A stretch of 64,000 nucleotides of DNA from Microlunatus parietis (GTDB taxonomy: Bacteria > Actinomycetota > Actinomycetes > Propionibacteriales > Propionibacteriaceae): NCBI RefSeq assembly GCF_013407955.1, contig NZ_JACCBU010000001.1, positions 1,426,001 through 1,490,000 of the forward strand. The letters run 5' to 3'. Below are positions 49,912-59,082 of this stretch, in pieces. The notes under the pieces are model-generated. The model worked only from the letters and a program-made list of their open reading frames with translations, ran no database searches and was not told the origin of the DNA. A program made the translations under genes and the position numbers. The stretch's first letter is position 1; every line of letters begins with the position of its first letter.

Positions 49912-50448
49912 TCACCGAATGTCGTACTCGGTTCTCACCGCCTCCAGGGCACGGTCCGCGAGGTCGCGAATCCCCTCGGTCTGCCAGGTGACTCCGCGGG
50001 TCAGCGTGCTGTGCCAGGCGATCGGCGCGGCGGCGTCGGCGAGGTCCCGCCGGCCGCTGATCGTCACCCCGCGGTTGCCGTCCACCGGGATGAACTTCTC
50101 GACCACGAGGCTGGCCGCGACCCGCTCCCGGAACAGCTCCGGCAGCCGCGCCGGCTCGGCCAGGTCGATCAGCCCGCGCCGCCCGTCGTAGGCCCGGAAG
50201 CTGAGCCGGCGGGTCTCGGCGTTCCAGCCGCCGTTCTCGATCTCGTGCCAGCCGACGTGGGTCCAGCCGTCCCGGTTGCCGTACGAGAGCACGGCGGGAA
50301 ACCCGACGCAGAAGCCGTCGCCGGTCGTGGCCCAGGACAGGATCCGCTCGGTCGGCCGGCCCGCCGCACGGAGCGATTCGACCAGCGACACGTACGCCTC
50401 GGCGGGCAGCCCGCGGGACTTGCTCCACCAGCGGGTCTTGAGCGTCAT
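49912..50448 (-). CDS. Hypothetical protein coupled to the sigma factor gene
   Basis: 178 residues, no signal or membrane segment. WWSKSRGLPAEAYVSLVESLRAAGRP opens it, then a beta-rich part (SYGNRDGWTHVGWHEIENGGWNAETRRLSFRAYDG). I do not recognise the family. Its ATG at 50448 overlaps the sigma-factor stop (ATGA), so its translation is coupled. A regulatory role toward the sigma factor is possible but only from position. Confidence 0.72.
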   Translation of the reverse strand: MTLKTRWWSKSRGLPAEAYVSLVESLRAAGRPTERILSWATTGDGFCVGFPAVLSYGNRDGWTHVGWHEIENGGWNAETRRLSFRAYDGRRGLIDLAEPARLPELFRERVAASLVVEKFIPVDGNRGVTISGRRDLADAAAPIAWHSTLTRGVTWQTEGIRDLADRALEAVRTEYDIR

Positions 50449-51302
50449 GCGGTCATTGTTCCAGCCCTCCCCGAACCGTCCGACCGCAGCCGGTCCAGCG
50501 CCCGGTGCTCGATCCGCCGCACGCCCGACTCGGACTGGCCGAGCCGGGTGGCGATCACCGCATAGGACAGGCCGGGCTCGCCGTCGAGCCCGTACCGCAG
50601 CCGCAGCACCGTCTGTTCCAGCTGTGGCAGCCGCCACAGCAGTTCGTCGACGGACCGGTCCGGTCGCTCGACGATCGCGTCCGGCGGCGGTCCGAGGTCC
50701 GCCGGCCCTGCCGGATCGCCGCTGGGTTGGTCGAGCGAGGTGACCTGCTGCCAGGCCAGCAACCGCTCGTACCGGCGCGGGTCCAGGCCGGCCCGCTCGG
50801 CGATCTCGGCGGCCGTCACGTCCCGGCCCAGCGCCTGGACGAGTTCCTCCTCGGCGATCCGCGCCGCCCGCAGCTGCTCGGCTCGCAACGCCGGCAGCGG
50901 AATCCCGCCGAGACGACGCAGCACCGCGTCCCCGAGCCGGGCCCGGATCCAGTACAGGGCGTAGGTCGAGAACCGCATCCCGCGCCGATGATCGAACCGG
51001 GCCACCGCGATCAGCAACCCGAGACAGCCTTCCTGGAACAGCTCGTCGCGCGGCAGCCCGGCCCGGCTCGCATAGCCGGGCACCAGGCCCGCGACCAGCC
51101 CCAGATTGGCCCGGACGAACCGCTGCCGGGCCCGTTCACCGGCCCGTTCCAACGCCAGCAGTTCCTCGGTCGTCGCACCACTGCGCCGGACCGGCTCCTG
51201 CCGCTCCGCCCAGGCCAGGGCACCCGCCTCGATCCGGGCCGCCAGTTCGCTCTCCTCGGCCGGCGTCAGCAGCGCGTCGTCCGGCTCCGTCCATTCCCCC
51301 AT
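50445..51302 (-). CDS. Sigma-70 family RNA polymerase sigma factor
   Basis: 285 residues. LFQEGCLGLLIAVARFDHRRGMRFSTYALYWIRARL covers regions 2.1-2.4. Region 3 follows (AEIAERAGLDPRRYERLL), and region 4 has VLRLRYGLDGEPGLSYAVIATRLGQSESGVRRIEHRALDRL. It has the group 2/3 layout but lacks the long region 1.1 of the housekeeping factor. Target promoters are unknown. It lies 64 bp behind dnaG on the same strand. Confidence 0.9.
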   Translation of the reverse strand: MGEWTEPDDALLTPAEESELAARIEAGALAWAERQEPVRRSGATTEELLALERAGERARQRFVRANLGLVAGLVPGYASRAGLPRDELFQEGCLGLLIAVARFDHRRGMRFSTYALYWIRARLGDAVLRRLGGIPLPALRAEQLRAARIAEEELVQALGRDVTAAEIAERAGLDPRRYERLLAWQQVTSLDQPSGDPAGPADLGPPPDAIVERPDRSVDELLWRLPQLEQTVLRLRYGLDGEPGLSYAVIATRLGQSESGVRRIEHRALDRLRSDGSGRAGTMTA

Positions 51303-51366
51303 GGCCGCACTCTGACACCCGGCACCGACACCCGCACCAGTTATCCACAGGGGCAGTTTTGGGAAT

Positions 51367-53274
51367 TCACTCCTGGGCGCCGATGCTGCGCTGGTGCAGC
51401 GCGTGCCGACGCGCCTCGAGGACGACCAGCTCGGAGAACATCTGGTTGTACTTGACCGCCTGGTCGACCGGGTTGGTCCGCTGCAGCTTCGACTTCAGTT
51501 CGGCGATCTGCCGCATCACGGTGAGCAGTTGCAGCCCGGAACTGTAGGCGGCCACCAGGCGTTCGGTCGGCTCGCCGGTGATCGGCAACGGTTCGACGGC
51601 GAGCGAGACGGTGAGCGAGCGGAGCCGGTCGGCCTCCGCGGCCAGGCTGACCCGGTGCGCCCAGTCGCCCTCGGCGCCGTCGGCGGCGGCCTTCTCGACG
51701 CAGGTGAACACGGCCGCGTACGCCGGATGGGTGAAGTCGGCGGCGGTGATCCCGTCCCAGCCGGCCCCGAACCGCTGCGGCGCCTGGATGATCAACTTCA
51801 GGGTCTGCCGCTCGGTGGTCAGCAGCCGGTCGTTCGGGTCGGGCAGTTCGAGGCCCTTGCGCCGGGGCGGCTGTTCCGATTCCTCGGGCGGGTGTTCGTC
51901 CGGGGCCTGCTGCCGGTACCGGTCCCCCCGCTGGCCCGACCCGGACTGCGGCCGCGGCGCCCGGGCGGCCCGGGCCACCTCGCGCTGCACCTCCTCCGGC
52001 TCCATCCCGAGCAGGCCGGTCAGCTCGCGTACGTACCCGCTGACCAGGCCGCGGTCGCGGATGCTGCCGACCAGCGGCGCCGCGGCGCGGAGCGCGTTCA
52101 GCCGGCCGTCGACCCGATCGAGGTCGTACCGGCCGACGATGTTGCTCATCACGAACCGGTACAGCGGCACCCGCCGGGCGACCAGTTCGCGGACCGCCGC
52201 CTCACCCTGCTGCAGCCGCAGGTCACACGGGTCGAGCCCGCTCGGTTCGACCGCGACGTACGTCTGCGCCAGGAAGTTCTGATCGCCGGAGAAGACCTTC
52301 AGGGCGGCGCTCTGACCGGCCTCGTCACCGTCGAACGTGAAGATCACCTCGCCGCCGAACGCGTCATGATCACCCATCAGCCGGCGCAGCAGCCGAGCAT
52401 GATCATCACCGAACGCGGTGCCGCAGGACGCGATCGCCGTGTCCACGCCGGACAGGTGCGCCGCCATCACGTCGGTGTAGCCCTCGACCACCACAGCCTG
52501 GCTCTTCTTGGCGATCGCCTGGCGGGCCCGGTCGAGGCCGTACAGCACGTGGGATTTCTTGTACAGCGGGGTTTCCGGGGTATTGATGTACTTCGCCGAG
52601 ATCCGGTCGTCGTCGAAGATCCGCCGACCGCCGAAGCCGAGCACCTGCCGGCCGGAGTCCCGGATCGGCCAGAGCAGCCGCCCCTGGAAGAAGTCGTAGC
52701 CGGACTCCCGGGCCAGCCCGCCGGCGACCAGGTCGGCATCGGCGAAGCCGCGTCCGCGCAGGTGCCGCAGCAGCGCCCGGCCGTCCCGCGGCGCGAAGCC
52801 GACACCGAAGTCGAGCGCGGTGTCCCGGTCGAAACCGCGCTCGGCCAGGAACTGCCGGGCCTGCAGGGCGTCCGGCGCGGCCAGCTGTTCGGCGTAGAAC
52901 TCCGCCGCCGCCTGGTGCGACTCCATCAGCCGCATCCGCAGGCCGGGCGGGGTCCGCGTGCCGCCGTCGTCCGAGTACCGAAGCTGGATGCCGACCCGGT
53001 CGGCCAGCCGCTCGATCGCCTCGACGAACGTCAGGTTGTCGATCTTCTGGACGAAGCTGATCACGTCGCCGCCCTCGGAACAGGCGCCGAAGCAGTACCA
53101 GAGGCCGCGGGAGGGCGTGACCTGGAAGCTCGGCGTCTTCTCCTCGTGGAACGGGCACAGGCCGACCATCGCACTGCCCGATCGGCGCAGCGTCACGTAG
53201 GAGCCGACGATCTCGTCGATCCGGGCGCGCTCGCGGACCGCCGCAATGTCCTCTTCGTTAATCCGGCCCGCCAC
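51367..53274 (-). CDS. dnaG: DNA primase
   Basis: 635 residues. The CHC2 zinc ribbon is Cys40, His43, Cys61 and Cys65. The TOPRIM core shows VVVEGYTDVMAAH and TFDGDEAGQSAAL. The C-terminal 200 residues form the DnaB-interacting helicase-binding domain, preceded by a proline/glutamine-rich linker. It makes RNA primers for replication. It starts 43 bp from a divergent gene. Confidence 0.97.
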   Translation of the reverse strand: MAGRINEEDIAAVRERARIDEIVGSYVTLRRSGSAMVGLCPFHEEKTPSFQVTPSRGLWYCFGACSEGGDVISFVQKIDNLTFVEAIERLADRVGIQLRYSDDGGTRTPPGLRMRLMESHQAAAEFYAEQLAAPDALQARQFLAERGFDRDTALDFGVGFAPRDGRALLRHLRGRGFADADLVAGGLARESGYDFFQGRLLWPIRDSGRQVLGFGGRRIFDDDRISAKYINTPETPLYKKSHVLYGLDRARQAIAKKSQAVVVEGYTDVMAAHLSGVDTAIASCGTAFGDDHARLLRRLMGDHDAFGGEVIFTFDGDEAGQSAALKVFSGDQNFLAQTYVAVEPSGLDPCDLRLQQGEAAVRELVARRVPLYRFVMSNIVGRYDLDRVDGRLNALRAAAPLVGSIRDRGLVSGYVRELTGLLGMEPEEVQREVARAARAPRPQSGSGQRGDRYRQQAPDEHPPEESEQPPRRKGLELPDPNDRLLTTERQTLKLIIQAPQRFGAGWDGITAADFTHPAYAAVFTCVEKAAADGAEGDWAHRVSLAAEADRLRSLTVSLAVEPLPITGEPTERLVAAYSSGLQLLTVMRQIAELKSKLQRTNPVDQAVKYNQMFSELVVLEARRHALHQRSIGAQE

Positions 53275-53317
53275 AGGGCGAGTGTAGACCTCGCTCGCAG
53301 CCTTCTAGAGTTGAGCT

Positions 53318-53755
53318 ATGAACAAGGTCTCGCCGGAACCGGAACGCCGGGTGCCCTGGCTGATCTTCGACGGCGACTGCGCCTTCTGCACTACGGCCGT
53401 GACCTGGATCGCCGAGCGGCTGCACCGGCCGGGACGCCTGGATCCGAAGTACGTTCCGTGGCAGTTCACCGACCTCGCTGCCGCCGGCACGACCGCCGAG
53501 CGGGCCCAGCGCGAGGTGCTCTGGCTGGACCTGCGCGGTGAGGTGGCCGGCGGTGCCGCCGCGGTCGCGGCCTGGCTGCGTTACGCCGGCGGCCCGTACC
53601 GGGTCCTCGGCACCGTGCTCCGGCTGCCCGGGATCGCTCAGCTCGCCGCCATCGTCTATCGCCTCATCGCGGTCAACCGGCATCGCCTGCCCGGCGGCTC
53701 GCCCGCCTGCGCCATGCCGCCCGCCGGCGTCACGCCGCACCACAACGCTCCCTGA
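53318..53755 (+). CDS. DCC-type thiol-disulfide oxidoreductase family protein (DUF393)
   Basis: 145 residues. LIFDGDCAFCTTAVTWI holds the DCC motif (DGDCxxC) of the family. A later LWLDLRGEVAGGAAAVAAWLRY and YRLIAVNRHRLPGG region agrees. Possibly a redox protein of unknown partner. The last codons and TGA lie inside a shared inverted repeat. Confidence 0.87.
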   Translation: MNKVSPEPERRVPWLIFDGDCAFCTTAVTWIAERLHRPGRLDPKYVPWQFTDLAAAGTTAERAQREVLWLDLRGEVAGGAAAVAAWLRYAGGPYRVLGTVLRLPGIAQLAAIVYRLIAVNRHRLPGGSPACAMPPAGVTPHHNAP

Positions 53756-53818
53756 GCTTGTCGAAGGGCGAGCCCGATGTTGCCCGGCCCCCTTCGACAT
53801 GCTTCGACAGGCTCAGGG
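53750..53818. repeat. Inverted repeat holding both stop codons of convergent genes
   Basis: CCCTGAGC then TTGTCGAAGGG (53750-53768) faces CCCTTCGACA (53789-53799) and GGCTCAGGG (53810-53818), with an extra GCTTCGACA in between. This resembles REP-type extragenic palindromes widespread in actinobacteria. The TGA of the DCC gene (53753-53755) and the TGA of the GH32 gene (53813-53815) both lie in the CCCTGA arms. It may also act as a terminator. Confidence 0.75.
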
Positions 53819-55231
53819 CACCGAATCCTCGAGTACGGACAGCTCGGCCCGGTCCAGGGACAGGTCGCCGTCGACGACCTCGATCGCCAGCCGTCGTCCC
53901 GGCCGTTCGTACAACCGCGCGTTGAGGGCGACCCCGTCGACGTAGAGGGTCGCGATCGTGTCGTCGACGACGAGGTCGACGGTGACTGTCTCGCCGGGCC
54001 GGGTCTGGAACGGGCGGTGCAGGCCGCGGTTGTCGTAGCGGTACCAGGGATAGTTGGGCACCCGGTCGATGTCGATCCGGCCCTCCCCGGCCCGGAAGGT
54101 GTACGCGTAGCCGTCGCCGGACGCCTCGTCCTCGAACAGCACGATCGCGAACGACCGCAGCCGGTCCGGGGTCAGCCGGAGGGTGATCAGGACCGGGCGG
54201 TCCTCGGGCAGCGACCCGAGCCCGATCCGGCCGCGACCGTCACCGGCCGACACCGCGACCGGCCCGTCGATCAGGGAGGTCGGAGCGGGGAACGCGTCCC
54301 GGACCGGAGCGGGGAGGCGGACGCCGAGCGACCGGTCCGGCCGCTGGTACACCTCGTGGACGACCAGGGTGCCGCCCCACTGCCAGGCCCCGAGGTCCTG
54401 CTCGCCCTCCTTCGTCGCGACCCAGCCGAACAGGTAGCGGCGCTCGCCGCTCGACGCGGACCGGGCGGCGTAGTAGGCACGGCCGTCGAAGGCGTCGTCG
54501 GCCGGCGCGGTCCAGGGGCCGTCGAGGCTGTCGCTCATCCGGTAGACGGTGGTGCTGCGGTCGCTGTACTCGGTGGTCAGTAGATACCAGTGATCACCCA
54601 TCCGGAACAGGTCCGGCATCTCGTGCATCGTGTAGAGCTCGGGCGCCCAGAAGTCGCCCTGGAAGGTCCACCGCTCGAGATCGGTCGAGGTGTACCAGAC
54701 GGTGCGGCCGGTGGTCCGCAACCGGTCACCCTCCCGTCGTGCGCCCAAGATCATGATCCAGCGATCATGATCATCGTCGCGGAGCACGTACGGGTCCCGC
54801 CAGTTGTCCGGGTCGTGCCCCGGCTCCGGCGCGACCAGTTCGCCCTCGACCGTGGTCCAGTGTTCAAGATCATCGCTGACCGCGTGCATCAGCACCTGGG
54901 CCGGCTTCCCGGCGGCCGGATAGTCCCGGTTGTAGCCGGTGTAGAAGGCGTGGAAGCGGCCGCCGGCCCTGGCCGTCTCCGGCGCCTCGAAGACGCTGCC
55001 GGCGAAGATGAACTGGTCCTGGTCGGCGTCGCCGCCGCGGTGCAGCGACTCGCCGCGATCCTCGTACCGGACGAAGTCGGTGGTTCGGGCCAGTGCCCAA
55101 CCGAACGGTTCCCCGAACGGCCCGGGCCGTCGGGTGTCGCGCTGGTGGAACAGCTGGAACGCCCCGTCGGCGAAGATCGGCATGCAGTCGCCGAACCAGG
55201 TCCCGGGATGCTGATAGTAGAGGCGGTGCAT
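53813..55231 (-). CDS. Glycoside hydrolase family 32 protein (beta-fructosidase type)
   Basis: 472 residues, no signal peptide. The five-bladed propeller opens with YYQHPGTWFGDCMPIFADGAFQLFHQ, which carries the nucleophile Asp in place of the usual NDPNG. NWRDPYV is the RDP motif, and HEMPDLF supplies the acid/base Glu. A beta-sandwich C-terminal domain follows from about residue 315. It likely acts on fructosides or related sugars. ATG 55231 chosen because MHRLYYQHPG starts the domain. A divergent LacI gene with a perfect palindrome lies upstream. Confidence 0.88.
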   Translation of the reverse strand: MHRLYYQHPGTWFGDCMPIFADGAFQLFHQRDTRRPGPFGEPFGWALARTTDFVRYEDRGESLHRGGDADQDQFIFAGSVFEAPETARAGGRFHAFYTGYNRDYPAAGKPAQVLMHAVSDDLEHWTTVEGELVAPEPGHDPDNWRDPYVLRDDDHDRWIMILGARREGDRLRTTGRTVWYTSTDLERWTFQGDFWAPELYTMHEMPDLFRMGDHWYLLTTEYSDRSTTVYRMSDSLDGPWTAPADDAFDGRAYYAARSASSGERRYLFGWVATKEGEQDLGAWQWGGTLVVHEVYQRPDRSLGVRLPAPVRDAFPAPTSLIDGPVAVSAGDGRGRIGLGSLPEDRPVLITLRLTPDRLRSFAIVLFEDEASGDGYAYTFRAGEGRIDIDRVPNYPWYRYDNRGLHRPFQTRPGETVTVDLVVDDTIATLYVDGVALNARLYERPGRRLAIEVVDGDLSLDRAELSVLEDSVP

Positions 55232-55333
55232 GCTGTCCACCGTAGGACAATGATCAGCTCCGGACAGCCGTGATGATCGTGCGGCGGCGGTTCCTGAGGT
55301 TGAAATGCCCCTGTTCACCCTGATCACCGGCGG

Positions 55334-55347
55334 TGACATCGATGTCA
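55334..55347. promoter_or_regulatory. LacI-type operator between GH32 and LacI
   Basis: TGACATCGATGTCA is a perfect 14-bp palindrome with a central CG, 26 bp before the LacI ATG and about 100 bp before the GH32 ATG. It probably controls both. Confidence 0.7.
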
Positions 55348-55373
55348 GGATTGGGGTACGGAAGGAGACCGGC

Positions 55374-56348
55374 ATGGCGCAGCGCCCGACGATCCACGAC
55401 GTGGCCCGCGAGGCCGGCGTCGCGGTCAAGACCGTGTCTCGGGTGATCAACGGCGAGCGCGGCGTGAGCGACGCCATGCGGGCCCGGGTCCGGGCCGCGA
55501 TCCGTACCCTCGACTATCGGCCGAACGCCGCCGCCCGGGTGCTCCGGCGCAAGGTGAGCCGCTCGATCGGCTACGTCTGCGTCGACATCGCAGAACCGGT
55601 CCAGGCCCGCCTCGCCCGGGCGATCGCGACGGTCGCGAGCGACCACGACTCGGCGCTGACCGTGTCGCTGACCGGCAGCGATCAAGATCGGGAACGGGCG
55701 GTGATCGAATCCCTGCTGGCCCGTCAGGTGGACGGTCTGGTGCTCTGGCCGACCGGCGCCGGCAGCCGGTTCCTGCAGCGGCTCGCGGACTCCCTCCCCG
55801 TGGTCTGCGTGGACCGACCGATCGAGGGCGTCGAGACCGACACCGTGCTGTGCGACAACCGCCGTGGCGCCGACCTGGCCGTACGCCACCTGGCCGGCCG
55901 CGGCCACACCCGGATCGCCTTCGTCGGCGACCCGCCCGAGCTGTTCACCCAGCGCGAGCGGCTGGCCGGCTACCGGGACGGCTTGGCGGCCGTCGGCATG
56001 GCGGCAGATCCCAAGATCATCTTCCAGCGGGTCCAGGAGGCCGGACCGCTGCGCCGGCAGCTTGATCACTGGCGGGCCTCGCCGGCACCGCCGACCGCAC
56101 TGCTGGCCGCCAGCTCGCTGTCGGCGACGGCCGTCGTCCGCGCGCTGCGGACGGCCGACCCGCTCGAGGTGGTCGGCTTCGACGACTTCCCGCTCGCCGA
56201 TCTCGTGCACGGCGGCCTGACCGTGATCGGCCAGGACGTGGACGGGATGGGCCGGGCCGCCGCGGAGACCCTGTTCCAGCGGCTGGCCGGCGACGGCGGC
56301 GGGCGGCTCCGGATCCGGGTCGCACCGGAGTTGATCAACCGAGACTGA
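55374..56348 (+). CDS. LacI-family transcriptional repressor
   Basis: 324 residues. The N-terminal HTH (TIHDVAREAGVAVKTVSRVIN, residues 7-27) and hinge helix are followed by the sugar-binding domain: LVLWPTGAGS, FVGDPPELFTQRERLAGYRDGL, LEVVGFDDFPLADL and LTVIGQDVDGMG. GAAGGAGA precedes the ATG at 55374. It is divergent from GH32 and likely autoregulated at the 14-bp palindrome. Confidence 0.93.
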   Translation: MAQRPTIHDVAREAGVAVKTVSRVINGERGVSDAMRARVRAAIRTLDYRPNAAARVLRRKVSRSIGYVCVDIAEPVQARLARAIATVASDHDSALTVSLTGSDQDRERAVIESLLARQVDGLVLWPTGAGSRFLQRLADSLPVVCVDRPIEGVETDTVLCDNRRGADLAVRHLAGRGHTRIAFVGDPPELFTQRERLAGYRDGLAAVGMAADPKIIFQRVQEAGPLRRQLDHWRASPAPPTALLAASSLSATAVVRALRTADPLEVVGFDDFPLADLVHGGLTVIGQDVDGMGRAAAETLFQRLAGDGGGRLRIRVAPELINRD

Positions 56349-56446
56349 CGAAAGTCCAGGATTTGTGCTGTGCTGTCCATGTCGCGGACGCCGTCCGGCT
56401 GTCAGGCTCGATCGTGAAAGCCTTACGGACAAGGAGTTGATCGACG

Positions 56447-57187
56447 ATGACCGTCACGGACGTCCACGACCCACGGGTCCGGGAGCAGGGCTACCTGCTG
56501 GTCGAGGACCTGCTCTCCCCCGCCGAGTGCGACGAGATCGGCGAACGGCTGCTCTCGTACGCACGAAAGGACCGCCCCGCGCCCGACGGCCTGTCGCTGC
56601 AGCAGGAGCCGGCGCTGGCCCGATCCGGCCAGCAGGTCGAACCCGGCCAGGACATCCGCAAGATCAGCGGGCTCTGGGCCGACGACCTGGTCCGGGAGAA
56701 GATGATCACCCGGCCCGCGATCGTGGAACGGATCCAGGCCGTGCTCGGTGACCGGCTCTGGCTGTTCCGGGCCGACGCGCTGATGAAGCCGGGGAAGGTC
56801 GGTTCGGAGAAGGGGTTCCACCAGGACTCGCCGTACTGGCCGATCCAGCCGATGTCGCTGTGGTCCTGCTGGCTCCCGTTGGACGACGCGACGCTGGACA
56901 ACGGCTGCATGCTCGTCGTACCGGGTAGTCATCGTGGTGGCGGCCTTCCGCACGAGCACACCCAGGACGACTACGTGATCCCGTCCGATCACTACGACCT
57001 GGACGCGGTCGTCCCGGTGCCGATGCGGCGCGGCTCCGGACTGTTCTTCCACAGCCTGGTCGTGCACGGCACCGCCGCCAACACGTCGGGCCGGCCCCGG
57101 CGGGCGATCACGATGAGCTACTTCGGGGCCGAGCACACCCACACCGGCGACACCCCGCGGCCGGACTATCCGGTCGTCGCCGGCTAG
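56447..57187 (+). CDS. Phytanoyl-CoA dioxygenase (PhyH) family protein
   Basis: 246 residues of the Fe(II)/2-oxoglutarate oxygenase fold. FHQDSPYWPIQP holds the HxD pair, VVPGSHRGG lies between, and FFHSLVVHGTAANTSGRPRRA carries the distal His and the Arg that binds 2-oxoglutarate. It hydroxylates an unknown small molecule. An AraC gene follows after 13 bp, and a LacI gene lies upstream on the same strand. Confidence 0.9.
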   Translation: MTVTDVHDPRVREQGYLLVEDLLSPAECDEIGERLLSYARKDRPAPDGLSLQQEPALARSGQQVEPGQDIRKISGLWADDLVREKMITRPAIVERIQAVLGDRLWLFRADALMKPGKVGSEKGFHQDSPYWPIQPMSLWSCWLPLDDATLDNGCMLVVPGSHRGGGLPHEHTQDDYVIPSDHYDLDAVVPVPMRRGSGLFFHSLVVHGTAANTSGRPRRAITMSYFGAEHTHTGDTPRPDYPVVAG

Positions 57188-57200
57188 CCGGGAGGGCTTC

Positions 57201-58040
57201 GTGGGGTCGGCCGACGACGGCAGCGGCATCTCGCTGATCGCCCACGCGGCGGCGTACTTCGACTGTCCGCCGTCCTGGCGGCTGGCCCCGCGATCCCTGC
57301 CGCACTACCAGCTCTGGGTGATCACCGGCGGCATGTGCGAGTTCCGGCTGGGCGGCCTCGACCCGGTCCGGGTCGGGCCCCGCTCGGTGATCATGATCCC
57401 GCCGCAGACCTCGCAACAGGCCTGGAACGGCGAGCCGTCGCTGCGCACCCACGTGGCCCACTTCATGGCGTACGACCGCGGCGAGCCGCGCCTCGACCTC
57501 TGGCCGCCGACCCTCATGATCAACCTGCACGGCCGGGCCTGGGACAGGGTCGTCGCCGACGTCCGCGACGCGGCGGCCGAACTGGCTCGGCCGCGGCCCG
57601 GTGGCACCATGATCGCCAACGCCGCCCTGACCGACGCCGTCGGCCGGCTGCCCCGGACCGAGGCGGATTCGGTGATCATCGACCCGTCCGGCGAGACCCA
57701 TCCGCCCGAGGTCGCCGCCGCGATCGACCACCTGCGCCGGAACTTCGAACGGGACCTCTCGACCCGGGACCTGGCCGCCGCCGCGCACGTCAGTCCCGAA
57801 CTGCTGCGCCGCCTGTTCCGCCGGGCCACCGGCCAGTCCCCGTCCCGCTTCGTCCAGCGATTCCGGATCGGCGTTGCCCGCCGGCTGCTCCAGGAGACCG
57901 ACCTCCCGGTCTCCGTCGTCGCCCGCCGCGCCGGCTTCGGCGACGCCTTCTACTTCTCCCGCGTCTTCACCGCCGCCGAGGGCACCCCGCCGTCCCGCTA
58001 CCGGGCCACCGCCCGGGCCGAGCTGTCCGCCGGCCCCTGA
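57201..58040 (+). CDS. AraC-family transcriptional regulator
   Basis: 279 residues. An N-terminal cupin-like arm (LPHYQLWVITGGMCEFRLGG) is followed by two C-terminal HTH motifs (STRDLAAAAHVSPELLRRLFRRATGQSPSRFVQRFRI and LPVSVVARRAGFGDAFYFSRVFTAAEGTPPSRYR). GTG start at 57201 with GGGAGGG 4 nt upstream. It is in an operon with PhyH and likely regulates it. Confidence 0.92.
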   Translation: MGSADDGSGISLIAHAAAYFDCPPSWRLAPRSLPHYQLWVITGGMCEFRLGGLDPVRVGPRSVIMIPPQTSQQAWNGEPSLRTHVAHFMAYDRGEPRLDLWPPTLMINLHGRAWDRVVADVRDAAAELARPRPGGTMIANAALTDAVGRLPRTEADSVIIDPSGETHPPEVAAAIDHLRRNFERDLSTRDLAAAAHVSPELLRRLFRRATGQSPSRFVQRFRIGVARRLLQETDLPVSVVARRAGFGDAFYFSRVFTAAEGTPPSRYRATARAELSAGP

Positions 58041-58117
58041 GCCTGGATCCACGAGGCTCACGAAATGGCCGGCAGCCGGGCCGGCCGGGCCTGTCGTTTT
58101 TCCTCCGCGGCTCAACC

Positions 58118-58133
58118 GATAAAGCGCTTCAGC
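58118..58133. promoter_or_regulatory. Weak LacI-like site after the AraC gene
   Basis: GATAAAGCGCTTCAGC has the AAAGCGCTT core common in LacI-type operators, with 7 of 9 half-site bases symmetric. It lies between convergent gene ends, so it may be fortuitous. Confidence 0.25.
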
Positions 58134-58188
58134 GGCTTCCAGCGCTCGAACTGTGGAGTTCTCGCGACACCGGGCGAGGCTGGACCTT

Positions 58189-58968
58189 TCAGTGGGGCCG
58201 GAGGCCATCCCTCCGGGGATGGGCTCGGCGGACCGGTGTGTAGACGAGCAGTTCGCCGAGGCGTTCGTACCCGACGGTCGGATAGAGGTAGGCGCCGGCC
58301 CGGCTGGCGCTCAACACCGAGCTGCGTAGGCCGCGGTCGCGATCGTCCCGGAGCATCCGGGCCAGCAGGGCGCGGCCGATGCCGCGGCGGCGCTGGGTCG
58401 GGACGACGAACATCTCCGAGCACCAGGACCCGTCCGTGGCCACCTCGATGCTGGCGACCCAACCGACCGGAACTCCGTCCAGCACCGCCTGATACTGCCG
58501 GTAGGGCCCGTCCTCGGCGAAGGCCTGTTCCGGCAGCCGGGGACCGCCGGCCTCCCGCAGCAGGTCGGCCTGGGCGGACGTGGTGACCCGCTCGATCGGG
58601 ATCGACGGGTCCGGCGCCGGCAGGTCGACCAGCCGATGCTGCAGGAACGGTTCGGCACCGCCGAGTCGGAAACCCAGTTCGCGATAGGCGTTCCGGAGTG
58701 GCGACGGGTCCTCGTCATCGGCCCGGACCACACACAGCGCGTACCGGCCGCGGGTGTGCGTCTGCGCCAGCTGGTACAGCTCCGCCGGGGCCAGCCCGTG
58801 GCCGACCCACTCCTCCCGGCGGTACTTGGCCGGGTCGCGGCGCGGCGCATCCCGCAGCACCCAGCTGCCGCCGACCCGTTCGGCGAGATAGGGATAGGTC
58901 CGACTCCGGGTGCGGCTGAACCCGTGGACGAAGACCTCGATCGCCCGGTCCAGCTCTCCGTCGCTCAT
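58189..58968 (-). CDS. GNAT family N-acetyltransferase
   Basis: 259 residues with two GNAT-like halves. The C-terminal one has the acetyl-CoA loop MFVVPTQRRRGIGRALLARML near residue 190, and VGYERLGELLVYTP at the end. The N-terminal half (FSRTRSRTYPYLAERVG to YRELGFRLGG) resembles a degenerate GNAT. The substrate is unknown. ATG 58968 is used; a GTG at 59001 would add 11 residues. Confidence 0.85.
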   Translation of the reverse strand: MSDGELDRAIEVFVHGFSRTRSRTYPYLAERVGGSWVLRDAPRRDPAKYRREEWVGHGLAPAELYQLAQTHTRGRYALCVVRADDEDPSPLRNAYRELGFRLGGAEPFLQHRLVDLPAPDPSIPIERVTTSAQADLLREAGGPRLPEQAFAEDGPYRQYQAVLDGVPVGWVASIEVATDGSWCSEMFVVPTQRRRGIGRALLARMLRDDRDRGLRSSVLSASRAGAYLYPTVGYERLGELLVYTPVRRAHPRRDGLRPH

Positions 58969-59082
58969 CCGATCAGCATCTCGCAGGTCAGCGCTCACCG
59001 GGCCGAAGGCAGGAAACCAAACCTCGCCGTCGTGGCGTCGACGCTCGATCCGCCGTTCGCCGATCGGGCAGGATGAGCGGGC

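Noticed and set aside
58041..58188. A regulated promoter around the AAAGCGCTT core
   Set aside because: It lies between convergent gene ends with no gene to control, so it is reported only as a weak site.
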